Shown: positions 9,028 through 17,187 of the stretch, piece after piece
How the letters are laid out: each line of letters starts with the position of its first letter
Numbering within the stretch: the stretch's first letter is position 1
Assembly (NCBI GenBank): GCA_017626845.1
Contig: JAGAHX010000069.1
Coordinates: forward strand, 1-55,744
DNA length: 55,744 bases
DNA from: Bacillota bacterium
GTDB lineage: Bacteria; Bacillota; Clostridia; Peptostreptococcales; Anaerovoracaceae
Reading direction: 5' to 3'
Made by a program: the position numbers and the translations under genes
Notes under the pieces: model-generated
What the model saw: only the letters and a program-made list of their open reading frames with translations
Database searches by the model: none
What the model was told of the DNA's origin: nothing

Positions 9028-9195
9028 ATGAAGAAGAACATTATGTTTTCTCTGATCGTCGTACTCGCACTCGCACTCATGGTAGTCGCTCTGCAGCTCA
9101 CCCCCGCCACCAACGTCAGCTACTTCGTCGTAGCCCTCATCCTGATGGCAGCTTACTGCATCGGCCAGTACAGATTCAGCAAAGACTTCAGATAA
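9028..9195 (+). CDS. Small two-helix membrane protein (55 residues), unknown function
   Basis: This short gene encodes MKKN followed by two hydrophobic segments (about residues 5-23 and 31-47) joined by a polar turn, ending SKDFR. The ribosome site AAGGAAG is just upstream. Its own promoter (8902-8930) and a strong terminator (9265-9304) make it a single-gene unit, which argues that it is real despite its size. No family was recognised. Small membrane proteins of this shape often tune a membrane enzyme or transporter, but nothing here points to a partner. Confidence 0.7.
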   Translation: MKKNIMFSLIVVLALALMVVALQLTPATNVSYFVVALILMAAYCIGQYRFSKDFR

Positions 9196-9264
9196 GAACT
9201 CACCTCCAATGAAAATTAGCTAAGTCGAAAACAACTTCAACCACCTATACATCAACTTCCTTAC

Positions 9265-9304
9265 GCGAAAGGCCGCCCGGTTCTCCGGACGGCCTTTCGT
9301 TTTG
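9265..9304 (+). terminator. Terminator after the small membrane protein gene
   Basis: GAAAGGCCG and CGGCCTTTC arms, extended by an inner CCGG/CCGG pair, form a long GC-rich stem followed by TTTT on the plus strand. It lies between the convergent small ORF and the acyl-CoA synthetase gene. Confidence 0.88.
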
Positions 9305-9316
9305 CGTTATCGGCAG

Positions 9317-11053
9317 CTACAGGTTTTGCTTATACCGCTTGATCTTGCCGGTGGTGGTCTTTTCCATAGGCTCCGTCGTCAAATATCTGCGGTAGATGCG
9401 CTTGTAGTGCGGCAGTTTTTCGTTGATGGCCTCGATATCGGCTTCCGCAGCGGCCTCGATCTGCTCCGGGGTCACCGCGCCGCGGGTCTCCTGCAGGCGC
9501 TGGGGGTCGTACACCATACGTACGGACAGCACCAGGTCCTTGTGGTCGCCGTCCTTCGCCCGGGGCTCGCCGAACACCAGGCATTCCGTTACGTAGGGCA
9601 GGTTGCCCACCAGCAGCTCGATCTCTTCGGGATAGATATTTTTGCCGTTCTTCAGCACGATCACGTTCTTCTTGCGGCCCCGGATATACAGGTAGCCGTC
9701 CTTGTCCACGCTGGCCAGATCGCCGGTGTGGAGCCAGCCGCCTTCGAAGATCTCCGCCGTGGCCTCCTCGTTCTCATAATAGCCCAGCATTACATTGGGG
9801 CCCTGGGCCGTCAGCTCGCCGATGCCCTCTTCGTTGGGGTCTTCGATGCGGAGCCGCACGCCGGGTATCGAGTGGCCGATGCTGCCGGGTCTTACGTGGC
9901 CGGGATTCTCTCCCGCCAGCACCGGAGCGGTCTCCGTCATGCCGTAGCCCTGCACCACCATGATGCCCATGTCGATAAAGCCCTGCTCCACCTTCGGATC
10001 CAGAGGCGATGCGCCGGATACGATATAGCGCAGGCCGCCGCCCAGCTTTTCGTGGATCTCGGAGAACAGCTCCCGGCGCTTGTCCACGCCAATTTTGCGC
10101 AGAGCATTGGAGATCTTCAGACCGGTCTTCAGCTTCTTCATCTTGCCCTGCTTTTCCACCTCCGTCATGATGCGCTTGTAGATGGCTTCGATCAGCAGCG
10201 GAACGCAGATAAAGACGCTCACCTTGTATTCCACGATATTCTTCTGGATGTATTTCAGGCCGTCGCAGTACACGGACTTCATGCCTGCGGCATACATCAT
10301 GGTCTGGCCGGTGGAACCGAACGTATGATGATAAGGCAGGAACGCCATGTTGACGTCGCCGTGGCGCAGGTCTTCTGCGGAGAGCACGGACCAGATGTTA
10401 TGGGTCATGTTGAACTGGGAGAGCTGCACCGCCTTGGCCAGGCCAGAGGTGCCGGAGGTGAACAGAATGACCGCAAGAGCCTTGCCGTCCACGGGCAGGT
10501 TCCGGTATTCCGCCAGGGCCTGCACGTCCTTCGCGCCTTCCGCCAGCAGACTTTCCGTGCTGTCGAATCCTGCCGCATCGTCCATGCAGAAAAACTGCAG
10601 ATGGGCGAATTCCGGTTTTTGCTTCAGCGCCTCCACCAGCGGCATGTGGGCCAGGTCGAAATACAGCGCATCCGCCTTCGCAGTCAGCAGGGAGCGCTCC
10701 AGTTCCTCCTGGGGAAGATCTTTGTCCAGAGGCACGGTGATGCCGAGGCCGCACAGGTGAGCCCAATAGCCCAGGACCCACTCATAGCGGTTTTTGCCGA
10801 TGATGGCAAGGCGTTTGCCGAGCATGCCGCGGCGCAGCCAGGCTGCGCCCAGCGCATCCACGTCGTCTTTCACTTCGAGGAAAGAACGGGTGCGGTACTG
10901 GGCCGGCGCCGTCTTCGTCTCCCTCCGGATCTTGATCTGGAAAGCGGGGTCGCTGCCGAACCGTTCGGCGCTGCCGCGGATGAGTTCCCGAAAATCGTTA
11001 TATAAAGGCACCTCTCTGATGGGTTTCAGTTCGGGTACGGAAATGGTTTGCAT
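9317..11053 (-). CDS. AMP-forming acyl-CoA synthetase, long-chain fatty-acid ligase type
   Basis: A 578-residue ANL-superfamily adenylating enzyme. The ATP loop reads FTSGTSGLAKAV (about residues 219-230). It is followed by the motifs YGMTETAP and GWLHTGDLASVDKDGYLYIRGRKK, and the C-terminal catalytic lysine lies in TTTGKIKRYK. It should make an acyl-CoA from a carboxylate, ATP and CoA. Loop residue Ala replaces the more usual Pro/Gly pair (SGxPKG) but the lysine is kept. It is transcribed alone from a good promoter and has a TTTCGCAAAA motif just downstream of that promoter. The substrate is uncertain: fatty acids are most likely, aryl acids possible. Confidence 0.85.
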   Translation of the reverse strand: MQTISVPELKPIREVPLYNDFRELIRGSAERFGSDPAFQIKIRRETKTAPAQYRTRSFLEVKDDVDALGAAWLRRGMLGKRLAIIGKNRYEWVLGYWAHLCGLGITVPLDKDLPQEELERSLLTAKADALYFDLAHMPLVEALKQKPEFAHLQFFCMDDAAGFDSTESLLAEGAKDVQALAEYRNLPVDGKALAVILFTSGTSGLAKAVQLSQFNMTHNIWSVLSAEDLRHGDVNMAFLPYHHTFGSTGQTMMYAAGMKSVYCDGLKYIQKNIVEYKVSVFICVPLLIEAIYKRIMTEVEKQGKMKKLKTGLKISNALRKIGVDKRRELFSEIHEKLGGGLRYIVSGASPLDPKVEQGFIDMGIMVVQGYGMTETAPVLAGENPGHVRPGSIGHSIPGVRLRIEDPNEEGIGELTAQGPNVMLGYYENEEATAEIFEGGWLHTGDLASVDKDGYLYIRGRKKNVIVLKNGKNIYPEEIELLVGNLPYVTECLVFGEPRAKDGDHKDLVLSVRMVYDPQRLQETRGAVTPEQIEAAAEADIEAINEKLPHYKRIYRRYLTTEPMEKTTTGKIKRYKQNL

Positions 11054-11087
11054 ATGTCGTCTCCTATACTACTTAGGCAATTTCGAA

Positions 11088-11143
11088 TATTTCGCAAAAG
11101 ATAATAATTATTTTATCATATACTTAAAAGAATTACTACACAA
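11088..11143 (-). promoter_or_regulatory. Promoter and operator-like motif of the acyl-CoA synthetase gene
   Basis: On the minus strand TTGTGT (11138-11143) and TATGAT (11115-11120) are spaced by 17 bases. TTTCGCAAAAG on the plus strand (about 11090-11100) lies between this promoter and the gene, where a repressor would act. The same core motif recurs upstream of the VOC and YfcC operons. Confidence 0.6.
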
Positions 11144-11173
11144 GGTATGGCGGCATATACTGAACACCTGCCG

Positions 11174-11205
11174 ATAAAAAAGGACCGCCGTTTCCGGCAG
11201 TCCTT
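11174..11205 (-). terminator. Terminator of the serS-HD unit
   Basis: AAGGAC/GTCCTT arms with an inner GCCG/CGGC pair are followed on the minus strand by TTTTTTATC. It separates the HD-domain gene from the acyl-CoA synthetase gene. Confidence 0.85.
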
Positions 11206-11235
11206 GAAAAACTATGATCGATCGGTCTTTGGCGA

Positions 11236-11763
11236 TCAGCTGCGCACGGCCTTTACAAAGGTCTGCGCAGGCTTCAGAAACATCTCTTCCAACAGTTTTT
11301 TGCCTGTTTCGGTCTTAAAGATGTTCCGGCAGGCGGCTTCGACGGCTTCCCGGGGTTCGTCCTCTTCGAACAGATTCACCAGAAAATCCGCCTCCACCAG
11401 GATCTGATAATCCGGCCCGTCGATACGATTGTAGGTGTGATGATGGCTCACGACGTAGGCGGCCCGATCGATGATGGCCGGGTCAAACCCCAGCTTGCCC
11501 AGCATGTCCCGGACGAGGGGATCGCTCACCTTTTCCTGGAATTTGCCGCTCCCCTGGCCGAATTCCTTGCGGGCGGGGATGATGCCGATATCGTGGAGCA
11601 GCGCCTCGGTCTCGAGCAGGTACAGGGTGTCCGCGTCCAGGCCTTCGCAGGTGCCGATGAGCCGCGCAAAACTGTGCACTTTCGCGAAGTGCTGGATGAG
11701 CTGTGCGTCGCCTTCGTCCCACTTCCACATCTCCAGGTAGAGCTGTTTAAGTTTCTCGTCCAT
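11236..11763 (-). CDS. HD-domain hydrolase
   Basis: A 175-residue HD-superfamily protein. An early His lies in the KVHSFARLIG segment, the doublet is in LLHDIGIIPARKEFG, and distal histidines occur in VVSHHHTYNR. These metal ligands make a phosphohydrolase likely; the substrate is unknown. It begins 12 bases after the serS stop, so it is expressed from the serS T-box leader. Coupling of an HD protein to serS is a local feature and not a known functional link. Confidence 0.8.
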   Translation of the reverse strand: MDEKLKQLYLEMWKWDEGDAQLIQHFAKVHSFARLIGTCEGLDADTLYLLETEALLHDIGIIPARKEFGQGSGKFQEKVSDPLVRDMLGKLGFDPAIIDRAAYVVSHHHTYNRIDGPDYQILVEADFLVNLFEEDEPREAVEAACRNIFKTETGKKLLEEMFLKPAQTFVKAVRS

Positions 11764-11775
11764 GGCAGTCTTTCC

Positions 11776-13065
11776 TTACTTCTTCGGGGTGAGGACCTTC
11801 TGACCGCCCATGTAGGGCCAGAGCACCTCAGGAATGGTAACGGTGCCGTCCGGCTGATAGTGGTTCTCCAGGAACGCGATGAGCATTCTGGGCGGCGCGA
11901 CGACGGTGTTGTTGAGCGTATGCGCGAAGTAGTTGCCGTTCTCCTTGTCGCGGACGCGGATGCCGAGACGTCTGGCCTGCGCATCGCCCAGGTTGGAGCA
12001 GCTGCCGACTTCGAAGTACTTCTGCTGTCTGGGAGACCAGGCTTCGACGTCCAGAGACTTCACCTTGAGGTCTGCCAGATCGCCGGAGCAGCATTCCAGC
12101 GTACGTACGGGGATGTCCATGCTGCGGAAGAATTCCACGGTGTTGTTCCACAACTTGTCGAACCACATGGGGGAATCTTCGGGTTCACAGATGACGACCA
12201 TCTCCTGCTTCTCGAACTGGTGGATGCGGTATACGCCTCTCTCCTCGATGCCGTGGGCGCCGACTTCCTTGCGGAAGCAGGGGCTGTAGCTCGTCAGGGC
12301 CTGGGGCAGCTGATCCTTATCCAGCATCTGTCCGATAAAGCGGCCGACCATGGAGTGTTCGGAGGTGCCGATCAGATAGAGGTCTTCGCCCTCGATCTTG
12401 TACATCATGTTCTCCATTTCCTTGAAGGACATAACGCCCTTTACCACGTCGCCGTGGATCATGAAGGGCGGGATGAAGTACTCGAAGCCCTTGTTGAGCA
12501 TGAAGTCTCTGGCATAGCTCAGGATGCTGGAGTGCAGTCTGGCCACGTCGCCCTTCAGGTAGTAGAAGCCGTTGCCGGAGGTTCTTCTGGCGCTGTCCAG
12601 ATCCACGCCGGCCAGGCTTTCCATAATGTCGATATGATAGGGGATCTCCCATTCGGGAACGACGGGTTCGCCGAACTTTTCGATCTCCACGTTTTCGGAG
12701 TCGTCCTTGCCGATGGGAACGGAGGGGTCGATCATCTGGGGGATGACCATCATGCGCTGGTTGATCTCCGCAGCGAGCTCTTCTTCCTTCTTTTCCAGGG
12801 CTTCCAGCTCGTCGGCCATCTCGGTGACCTTCTTCTTGGCCTCTTCCGCCTCGTCCTTCTTGCCGGCCTTCATCAGCTGGCCGATCTGCTTGGATACGCT
12901 GTTGCGGTTGGCTCTCAGCTCGTCGCCGCGGGTCTTGGCCGCTCTGAGCTCCTCGTCCATGGCGATGACTTCGTCCACCATGGGCAGCTTCTCATCCTGG
13001 AACTTCTTCTTGATGTTCTCCTTTACGGCTTCGGGGTTTGCTCTTACAAATTTGATGTCTAACAT
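11776..13065 (-). CDS. serS: Seryl-tRNA synthetase
   Basis: A 429-residue class II synthetase with the usual N-terminal coiled-coil arm (about residues 30-105). Class II motifs follow, including FRKEVGAHGIEERGVYRIHQF (motif 2) and the C-terminal NNTVVAPPRMLIAFLENH region (motif 3). The length matches bacterial SerRS (about 425). The ATG at 13065 follows GGAGGAG in the 3' end of the T-box leader. Expression is controlled by uncharged tRNA-Ser through that leader. Confidence 0.97.
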   Translation of the reverse strand: MLDIKFVRANPEAVKENIKKKFQDEKLPMVDEVIAMDEELRAAKTRGDELRANRNSVSKQIGQLMKAGKKDEAEEAKKKVTEMADELEALEKKEEELAAEINQRMMVIPQMIDPSVPIGKDDSENVEIEKFGEPVVPEWEIPYHIDIMESLAGVDLDSARRTSGNGFYYLKGDVARLHSSILSYARDFMLNKGFEYFIPPFMIHGDVVKGVMSFKEMENMMYKIEGEDLYLIGTSEHSMVGRFIGQMLDKDQLPQALTSYSPCFRKEVGAHGIEERGVYRIHQFEKQEMVVICEPEDSPMWFDKLWNNTVEFFRSMDIPVRTLECCSGDLADLKVKSLDVEAWSPRQQKYFEVGSCSNLGDAQARRLGIRVRDKENGNYFAHTLNNTVVAPPRMLIAFLENHYQPDGTVTIPEVLWPYMGGQKVLTPKK

Positions 13066-13080
13066 GCTCTCCTCCTAATA

Positions 13081-13317
13081 AAAAGGTCTTCCGACCCACA
13101 TTGCTGCTTGGGACGGAAGACTCCGCGTTGCCACCCAAATTGCCGGGGTCCCTTCGGGGTGACCCGGCCACTCGTCCCGCGCTGTAAAGGGCGCGACCCT
13201 CCCGCTCCTCGCGGGCGGCTCGGAAAGTGGAAAGGCATCGTATCCCGCCTGCTCGCACCGGCCGCAGGCTCTCTGCAGGGCTTCGGATACCGAAGTTTTC
13301 GTCATCGCCGATGTTTT
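13081..13317 (-). promoter_or_regulatory. T-box leader of serS
   Basis: On the minus strand the leader carries an AGAGAGCC/GGTGCGAGC stem I region. A likely specifier UCC (Ser) lies in TTTCCACTTTCC (specifier at 13229-13231). The T-box TTTGGGTGGCAACGCGG is at about 13123-13140. The terminator has arms GTCTTCCG/CGGAAGAC (13086-13093 and 13114-13121) followed by TTTTT. Uncharged tRNA-Ser should stabilise the antiterminator and allow serS transcription. The specifier assignment is by position and by the ACU that follows it. Confidence 0.92.
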
Positions 13318-13346
13318 ATTATATATCCGCCGTTTTCAGATTTCAA
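13318..13346 (-). promoter_or_regulatory. Consensus promoter of the serS T-box leader
   Basis: TTGAAA (13341-13346) and TATAAT (13318-13323) are 17 bases apart on the minus strand. The -35 box overlaps the last codons of the upstream HD gene. This is the best sigma-A match in the window. Confidence 0.88.
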
Positions 13347-13890
13347 GACTCTTCATCGCGTCCAGGGTCTTCTGAAGCAGTTCGTCCAGCTCCCAGCCGA
13401 GCATCTCGGCGCCCTGTTGGATGACTTCCCGGCTGCAGCCGGCGGCAAACTTCTTGTCCTTGTATTTCTTCTTCAGGGACTTGAGTTCCATGTCCGCGCA
13501 GGACTTGGAGGGCCGCATCAGCGCCGCTGCGCCGATCAGGCCCGTCAGTTCGTCGGAGGCGAACAGCAGTTTTTCCATCTGGCTCTCCGGTTCGTACGGT
13601 GCACCGGTAAGCCCCCAGCCGTGGGCGACGATGGCCCGGGTCATGGCCGGGTTAAAATCCATCTCCTCCAGCCACTGCATCTCCTTGACGCAGTGCTCCT
13701 CGGGGAATTCCTCGAAATCCAGGTCGTGGAGCATGCCCACGCAGCGCCAGAATTCCTCGTTCTCCGGGTCATACTCCTTCGCGAAGTAGCCCATCACGCC
13801 GGAGACCGTCTCCGCATGATGCCGGTGGAACGCCTCCTGATTGTGCTCTTCCATTAACTTTCTCGCTTCTTCCAGTGTCGGTGTATACAT
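13336..13890 (-). CDS. HD-domain protein (phosphohydrolase-like)
   Basis: A 184-residue HD-superfamily protein. Metal-ligand candidates are His in FHRHHAETVSGVM, the doublet in VGMLHDLDFEEFPEEH, and His in IVAHGWG. It resembles predicted hydrolases that hold a single HD domain. It starts ten bases after the aldo-keto reductase stop and so belongs to the run metallo-hydrolase, aldo-keto reductase, HD protein. Its substrate is unknown. Its 3' end contains the -35 box of the serS promoter. Confidence 0.78.
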   Translation of the reverse strand: MYTPTLEEARKLMEEHNQEAFHRHHAETVSGVMGYFAKEYDPENEEFWRCVGMLHDLDFEEFPEEHCVKEMQWLEEMDFNPAMTRAIVAHGWGLTGAPYEPESQMEKLLFASDELTGLIGAAALMRPSKSCADMELKSLKKKYKDKKFAAGCSREVIQQGAEMLGWELDELLQKTLDAMKSLEI

Positions 13891-13899
13891 GTTTGCCTC

Positions 13900-15000
13900 C
13901 TAATCCAGCGCTTCGGATACGTTTTTCAGATTTTCGATGATGGGAAGATGCTGCGGACAGACGCTCTCGCAGGCGCCGCAGCCGATGCAATCCTTCGCCG
14001 CGCCGCGGCCTTCCGTCATCTTTTTATACTCGGGCGCCACCTTCCATTTGTCGTCGGGCTTTGCCGCATATTCGTTGTACAGCTTAAAATATTTGGGGAT
14101 CCACACCCGCTGCGGGCAGCCGGAAACGCAGTAGCTGCAGCCGGTGCAGGGGATGGCCGTCTTATCGAGGATGACCCTGGCAGCCTTCTTGAGCGCCAGA
14201 TCCTCCGCCTTCGACAGTGGTACAAAGTCGCCCAGATTGTCTTCGACCTGAGCCAGGGTGCTCATGCCGGAGAGGCAGACATCCACGGAAGGGATCTGCT
14301 GCACGAACCGAAGCGCCCAGTGCGCCGGGCTGCAGTCCGGGTTCGCCTTCGCCAGGATCTCCGCGGCTTCCTCCGGCACATTCGCCAGCATGCCGCCCTT
14401 GACGGGCTCCATGACGATCACCTTTTTGCCGAACTCCTCCGCTACTTCCAGGCATTTGCGGCTCTGCACGGAGTCGCTCTCCCAGTCCAGATAGTTGATC
14501 TGCAGCTGCACGTAGTCCATGCCGGGCTGTTCCTCCAAGATCTGCCGCAGGACGTTCGCGTTGTCGTGGAAGGAGAAACCGATCTCCTTCACCCTGCCCT
14601 CCGCCTTCAGCTGCCGCACAAAATCGAAGTGGTGCATCCGCTTGGAGCGCTCGTAGCTCTCGCTGTCCACGCCGTGCACCAGGTATACGTCGAAGTAGCC
14701 GGCGCCGGTGCGTTCCAGGCTCTCCCGGAAAAACCGCTCGCTGTCCGCTTCGCTCTTGGCCATGTAACCGGGGAGTTTGTCCGCCAGGCGGAAGCTCTCC
14801 CGGGGGTGACGCTCCACCAGCGCCTTGCGGATCGCGTTCTCGCTCTCCCCGTCCATGTATGTCCAGGCGGTGTCGAAATAGTTCTGCCCGGACGCCAGGA
14901 AGGCGTCCACCATTTTATTGAGTTCTTCGTAGTCCGTCGTCTGGTCGTTCTTTGGGTCCAGCAGCGGCAGACGCAGAAAACCGAAACCGATCTTATTCAT
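13900..15000 (-). CDS. Aldo-keto reductase with C-terminal 2[4Fe-4S] ferredoxin domain
   Basis: A 366-residue protein. Residues 1 to about 270 form an aldo-keto reductase barrel with the expected early Tyr (AWTYMDG) and His (YLVHGVD). The last 90 residues carry two iron-sulfur motifs, CTGCSYCVSGCPQ and CIGCGACESVCPQ. Such fusions are common in anaerobes and may link NAD(P)H and ferredoxin pools, though substrates are seldom known. The ATG at 15000 directly follows the stop of the metallo-hydrolase gene, so the two are translationally coupled. Confidence 0.87.
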   Translation of the reverse strand: MNKIGFGFLRLPLLDPKNDQTTDYEELNKMVDAFLASGQNYFDTAWTYMDGESENAIRKALVERHPRESFRLADKLPGYMAKSEADSERFFRESLERTGAGYFDVYLVHGVDSESYERSKRMHHFDFVRQLKAEGRVKEIGFSFHDNANVLRQILEEQPGMDYVQLQINYLDWESDSVQSRKCLEVAEEFGKKVIVMEPVKGGMLANVPEEAAEILAKANPDCSPAHWALRFVQQIPSVDVCLSGMSTLAQVEDNLGDFVPLSKAEDLALKKAARVILDKTAIPCTGCSYCVSGCPQRVWIPKYFKLYNEYAAKPDDKWKVAPEYKKMTEGRGAAKDCIGCGACESVCPQHLPIIENLKNVSEALD

Positions 15001-15765
15001 TTAAAACGCTGCCTCCTGCTGGATCGCGATCTCCTCCCCGTCCGCCGGGATGAGGAGCTGCTCCTCGGAAATACCGGCAGCCTCCGCAGCCGCCCGCAGG
15101 TCCGCCCGCGAAACGATGCAGTGGTCGCAGCATTCCATGTGCACGGCGATCACCTTGGCGTTGGGCGCCGCTTTGCAGACCGCGATCACGTCTTCCGCGT
15201 TCATGATGATGGGTTCACCGTTCCACATGGCAGAGCCCGCGTGGACCACGATAACTTCCGGCTGGAAGGTGCGGATCGCCTTTTCGACCTCTTCGTACCA
15301 GACCGTGTCGCCGGCCCAGTAGATGGTAGGTTCCCCCGCCGCCATGAAAACGACGCCGGTGCCGGGACCCATGTCGTCCAGCACAGCCTGAGATGTGCCA
15401 TGGCGCGCCGGGACCCGCTCGAAAGCGACTTCGTTAAAGATGCCGGAAGTGCCTGGACGCACGTCGATAAAGTCTTTCAGCAGTTCGTTCCCCTCATCGC
15501 CGGGCTGTACCAGCACAGGATGGTCCTTATCCAGCGTTTCGGCCGCTGCCGCGTCGAAATGGTCGGAGTGGATGTGGGACAGCACGATGGCATCCGTGCG
15601 GCTCTCCGCCTCCCACATTTTGCAGGGCATGTCCACAAGCGGGCTGTGCTCCTTGCCCGCATAGGACGGGCCAGTGCCCTTCTTCGCGAAGGCTGGATCC
15701 AGCAGGAAGACCGCGTTGCCGTAGAACAGCTTTGCCGTTGCATTTCGTATCAGTTTATATTTCAT
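15001..15765 (-). CDS. Metallo-beta-lactamase-fold hydrolase, UlaG-like
   Basis: A 254-residue MBL-fold protein. It has the metal motif SHIHSDHFD and further His/Asp ligands near AGDTVWY and AVHMECCDH. This pattern is nearest to UlaG-like lactonases and UPF0173-type hydrolases rather than beta-lactamases. An AAGGAG site precedes the ATG at 15765. It is first of three co-directional genes (aldo-keto reductase and HD protein follow). The substrate is not known. Confidence 0.78.
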   Translation of the reverse strand: MKYKLIRNATAKLFYGNAVFLLDPAFAKKGTGPSYAGKEHSPLVDMPCKMWEAESRTDAIVLSHIHSDHFDAAAAETLDKDHPVLVQPGDEGNELLKDFIDVRPGTSGIFNEVAFERVPARHGTSQAVLDDMGPGTGVVFMAAGEPTIYWAGDTVWYEEVEKAIRTFQPEVIVVHAGSAMWNGEPIIMNAEDVIAVCKAAPNAKVIAVHMECCDHCIVSRADLRAAAEAAGISEEQLLIPADGEEIAIQQEAAF

Positions 15766-15825
15766 GGGTCAACATTCTCCTTACCGCTTCATCTTACAAT
15801 AAACAGAGCCCGGGTTGCAAGCGCA

Positions 15826-15851
15826 CAAAAACCGGGCCCCGAAGGGCCCGG
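15826..15851 (-). terminator. Terminator of the walRK-ridA run
   Basis: CCGGGCCC (15832-15839) and GGGCCCGG (15844-15851) pair around a four-base loop. On the minus strand they are followed by TTTTTG. It lies after ridA and before the metallo-hydrolase gene. Confidence 0.88.
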
Positions 15852-15868
15852 CCGGTTTGCAGAAAAGT

Positions 15869-15895
15869 TGTCGCGGAGAACCGTCCCCGGCGACA
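15869..15895. repeat. CGGGGACGGTTCT palindromic repeat, copy 1
   Basis: TGTCGC and GCGACA arms enclose a core that reads CCGGGGACGGTTCTCC on the minus strand. It lies immediately after the ridA stop codon and before the intrinsic terminator. The core recurs at 33485, 41534 and 42220-42280. Confidence 0.7.
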
Positions 15896-15897
15896 CT

Positions 15898-16272
15898 TTA
15901 CAGTTCTGCGACGACTTCGATCTCTACGAGAGCGTCCTTGGGCAGGCGGGCAACTTCCACGCAGCTTCTTGCGGGATAGGAGCCTTCCTTGAAGAAGGTG
16001 CCGTAAATTTCGTTGACCTTGCCGAAATCATCCATGTTCTTGATGAAGACCAGGGTCTTGACGACCTTATCCATGGAGGAACCGGCCGCTTCCAGGATGT
16101 TTCTGACGTTGGTCAGAGACTGGATCGCCTGAGCCTGAATGCCGTCGGGCAGATTGCCGTTGGGGAACATGCCCAGCTGGCCGGAAGTATAGACCATACC
16201 GTTAACGATCTTCGCCTGGCTGTAGGGGCCGATAGCGCCGGGAGCCTTTTCTGTTGCTACTGTCTGAATCAT
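15898..16272 (-). CDS. ridA: RidA family enamine/imine deaminase
   Basis: A 124-residue RidA (YjgF/YER057c/UK114) protein that hydrolyses reactive 2-aminoacrylate and related imines formed by PLP enzymes. Family landmarks are PGAIGPYSQAK at the N-terminus, YTSGQLG, and near the C-terminus RSCVEVARLPKDALVEIE. The conserved Arg is in the RSCVEV segment. The start at 16272 follows GGAGGTG; the longer start at 16293 is not supported. It ends the run walR-walK-divIC-like-rnmV-ksgA-ridA. A detoxifier of PLP by-products suits a cell with several PLP lyases. Confidence 0.93.
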   Translation of the reverse strand: MIQTVATEKAPGAIGPYSQAKIVNGMVYTSGQLGMFPNGNLPDGIQAQAIQSLTNVRNILEAAGSSMDKVVKTLVFIKNMDDFGKVNEIYGTFFKEGSYPARSCVEVARLPKDALVEIEVVAEL

Positions 16273-16317
16273 GGGAAACACCTCCAAATTCAAATGATTT
16301 CCACAAATATAAAAGCC

Positions 16318-17187
16318 TTATAAAAGGCGATTTGCCACTTCTGCGAATTCCGGGATGGACAGGGTCTCTGCCCGTCTCTTCGGATCGATGCCCGCGCCTT
16401 CCAGCGCTGCCAGCACCTTGTCTCGGTCCGCGCCCCGCACGCCCGTAAGGGAGTTGGACAGCGTTTTTCTGCGCTGCGCGAAGCCCGCTTTTACGGTCTC
16501 AAAGAACAGCGCCTCGTCCTTTACATCCGCGCACTTTTCCTTGCGCACATGCAGCTTAAGCACCGCCGAATCCACCTTCGGCTGGGGAAGGAAGACCTCC
16601 TTCGGTACTTCCATTATATATTCGATCTCGCAAAAATACTGCACGTGGATCGAAATTACCCCGTAATTTTTTGCTCCGGCCTGCGCCATCATCTTCTCCG
16701 CCACCTCTTTCTGCACCATGATGGTGAGGGAAGTGAACAGGTCCGGCAGGGCCATCAGCTTGTTGAGGATCGGGGTCGTAATGTAATACGGGAGGTTGCC
16801 GATGAGCCGCACATGTTCCGCCTGTGACCCGTCCGGCAGCACCCGTTCCGCCGCCACGATCTGCTCCAGATCCGCCTGCAGGATGTCCTCGTTGATGATC
16901 TTGACGTTGGGCTGCCATCCGACGGTCTCCGCCAGGATGGGCAGGAGCTTTTTATCGACTTCGATGGCCACCAGCCTGCCGCAGCGCTGGGCTGCCTTCG
17001 AGGTGATGACCCCCAGACCGGGCCCGATCTCCAGCACCAGATCCTTCGGACCTGCGCCGGAAGCCTCGATGATCCCCTCCGTTACGGCGGGATCCGTCAC
17101 GAAGTTCTGTCCCAGGCTCTTGGCCGTCTTAAAATCGTAGCGCCGCTCCAGCGCCGCTACCTGTTTTCTTGTAAAATCCTGCGCCAT
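16318..17187 (-). CDS. ksgA: 16S rRNA dimethyladenosine transferase
   Basis: A 289-residue KsgA/RsmA protein that dimethylates two adjacent adenines near the 3' end of 16S rRNA. The N-terminal KSLGQNFV, the SAM motif LEIGPGLGVIT, and NLPYYITTPIL (the catalytic NLPY) are all present. The ATG at 17187 lies inside the end of rnmV (31-base overlap). A longer in-frame ORF back to 17619 reads through rnmV and is rejected. The rnmV-ksgA order is the common Firmicute arrangement. Confidence 0.96.
   Translation of the reverse strand: MAQDFTRKQVAALERRYDFKTAKSLGQNFVTDPAVTEGIIEASGAGPKDLVLEIGPGLGVITSKAAQRCGRLVAIEVDKKLLPILAETVGWQPNVKIINEDILQADLEQIVAAERVLPDGSQAEHVRLIGNLPYYITTPILNKLMALPDLFTSLTIMVQKEVAEKMMAQAGAKNYGVISIHVQYFCEIEYIMEVPKEVFLPQPKVDSAVLKLHVRKEKCADVKDEALFFETVKAGFAQRRKTLSNSLTGVRGADRDKVLAALEGAGIDPKRRAETLSIPEFAEVANRLL

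Noticed and set aside
13948..16323. 791-codon plus-strand ORF opposite the aldo-keto reductase, metallo-hydrolase and RidA genes
   Set aside because: It spans several real minus-strand genes and a terminator. No domain was seen in its translation.
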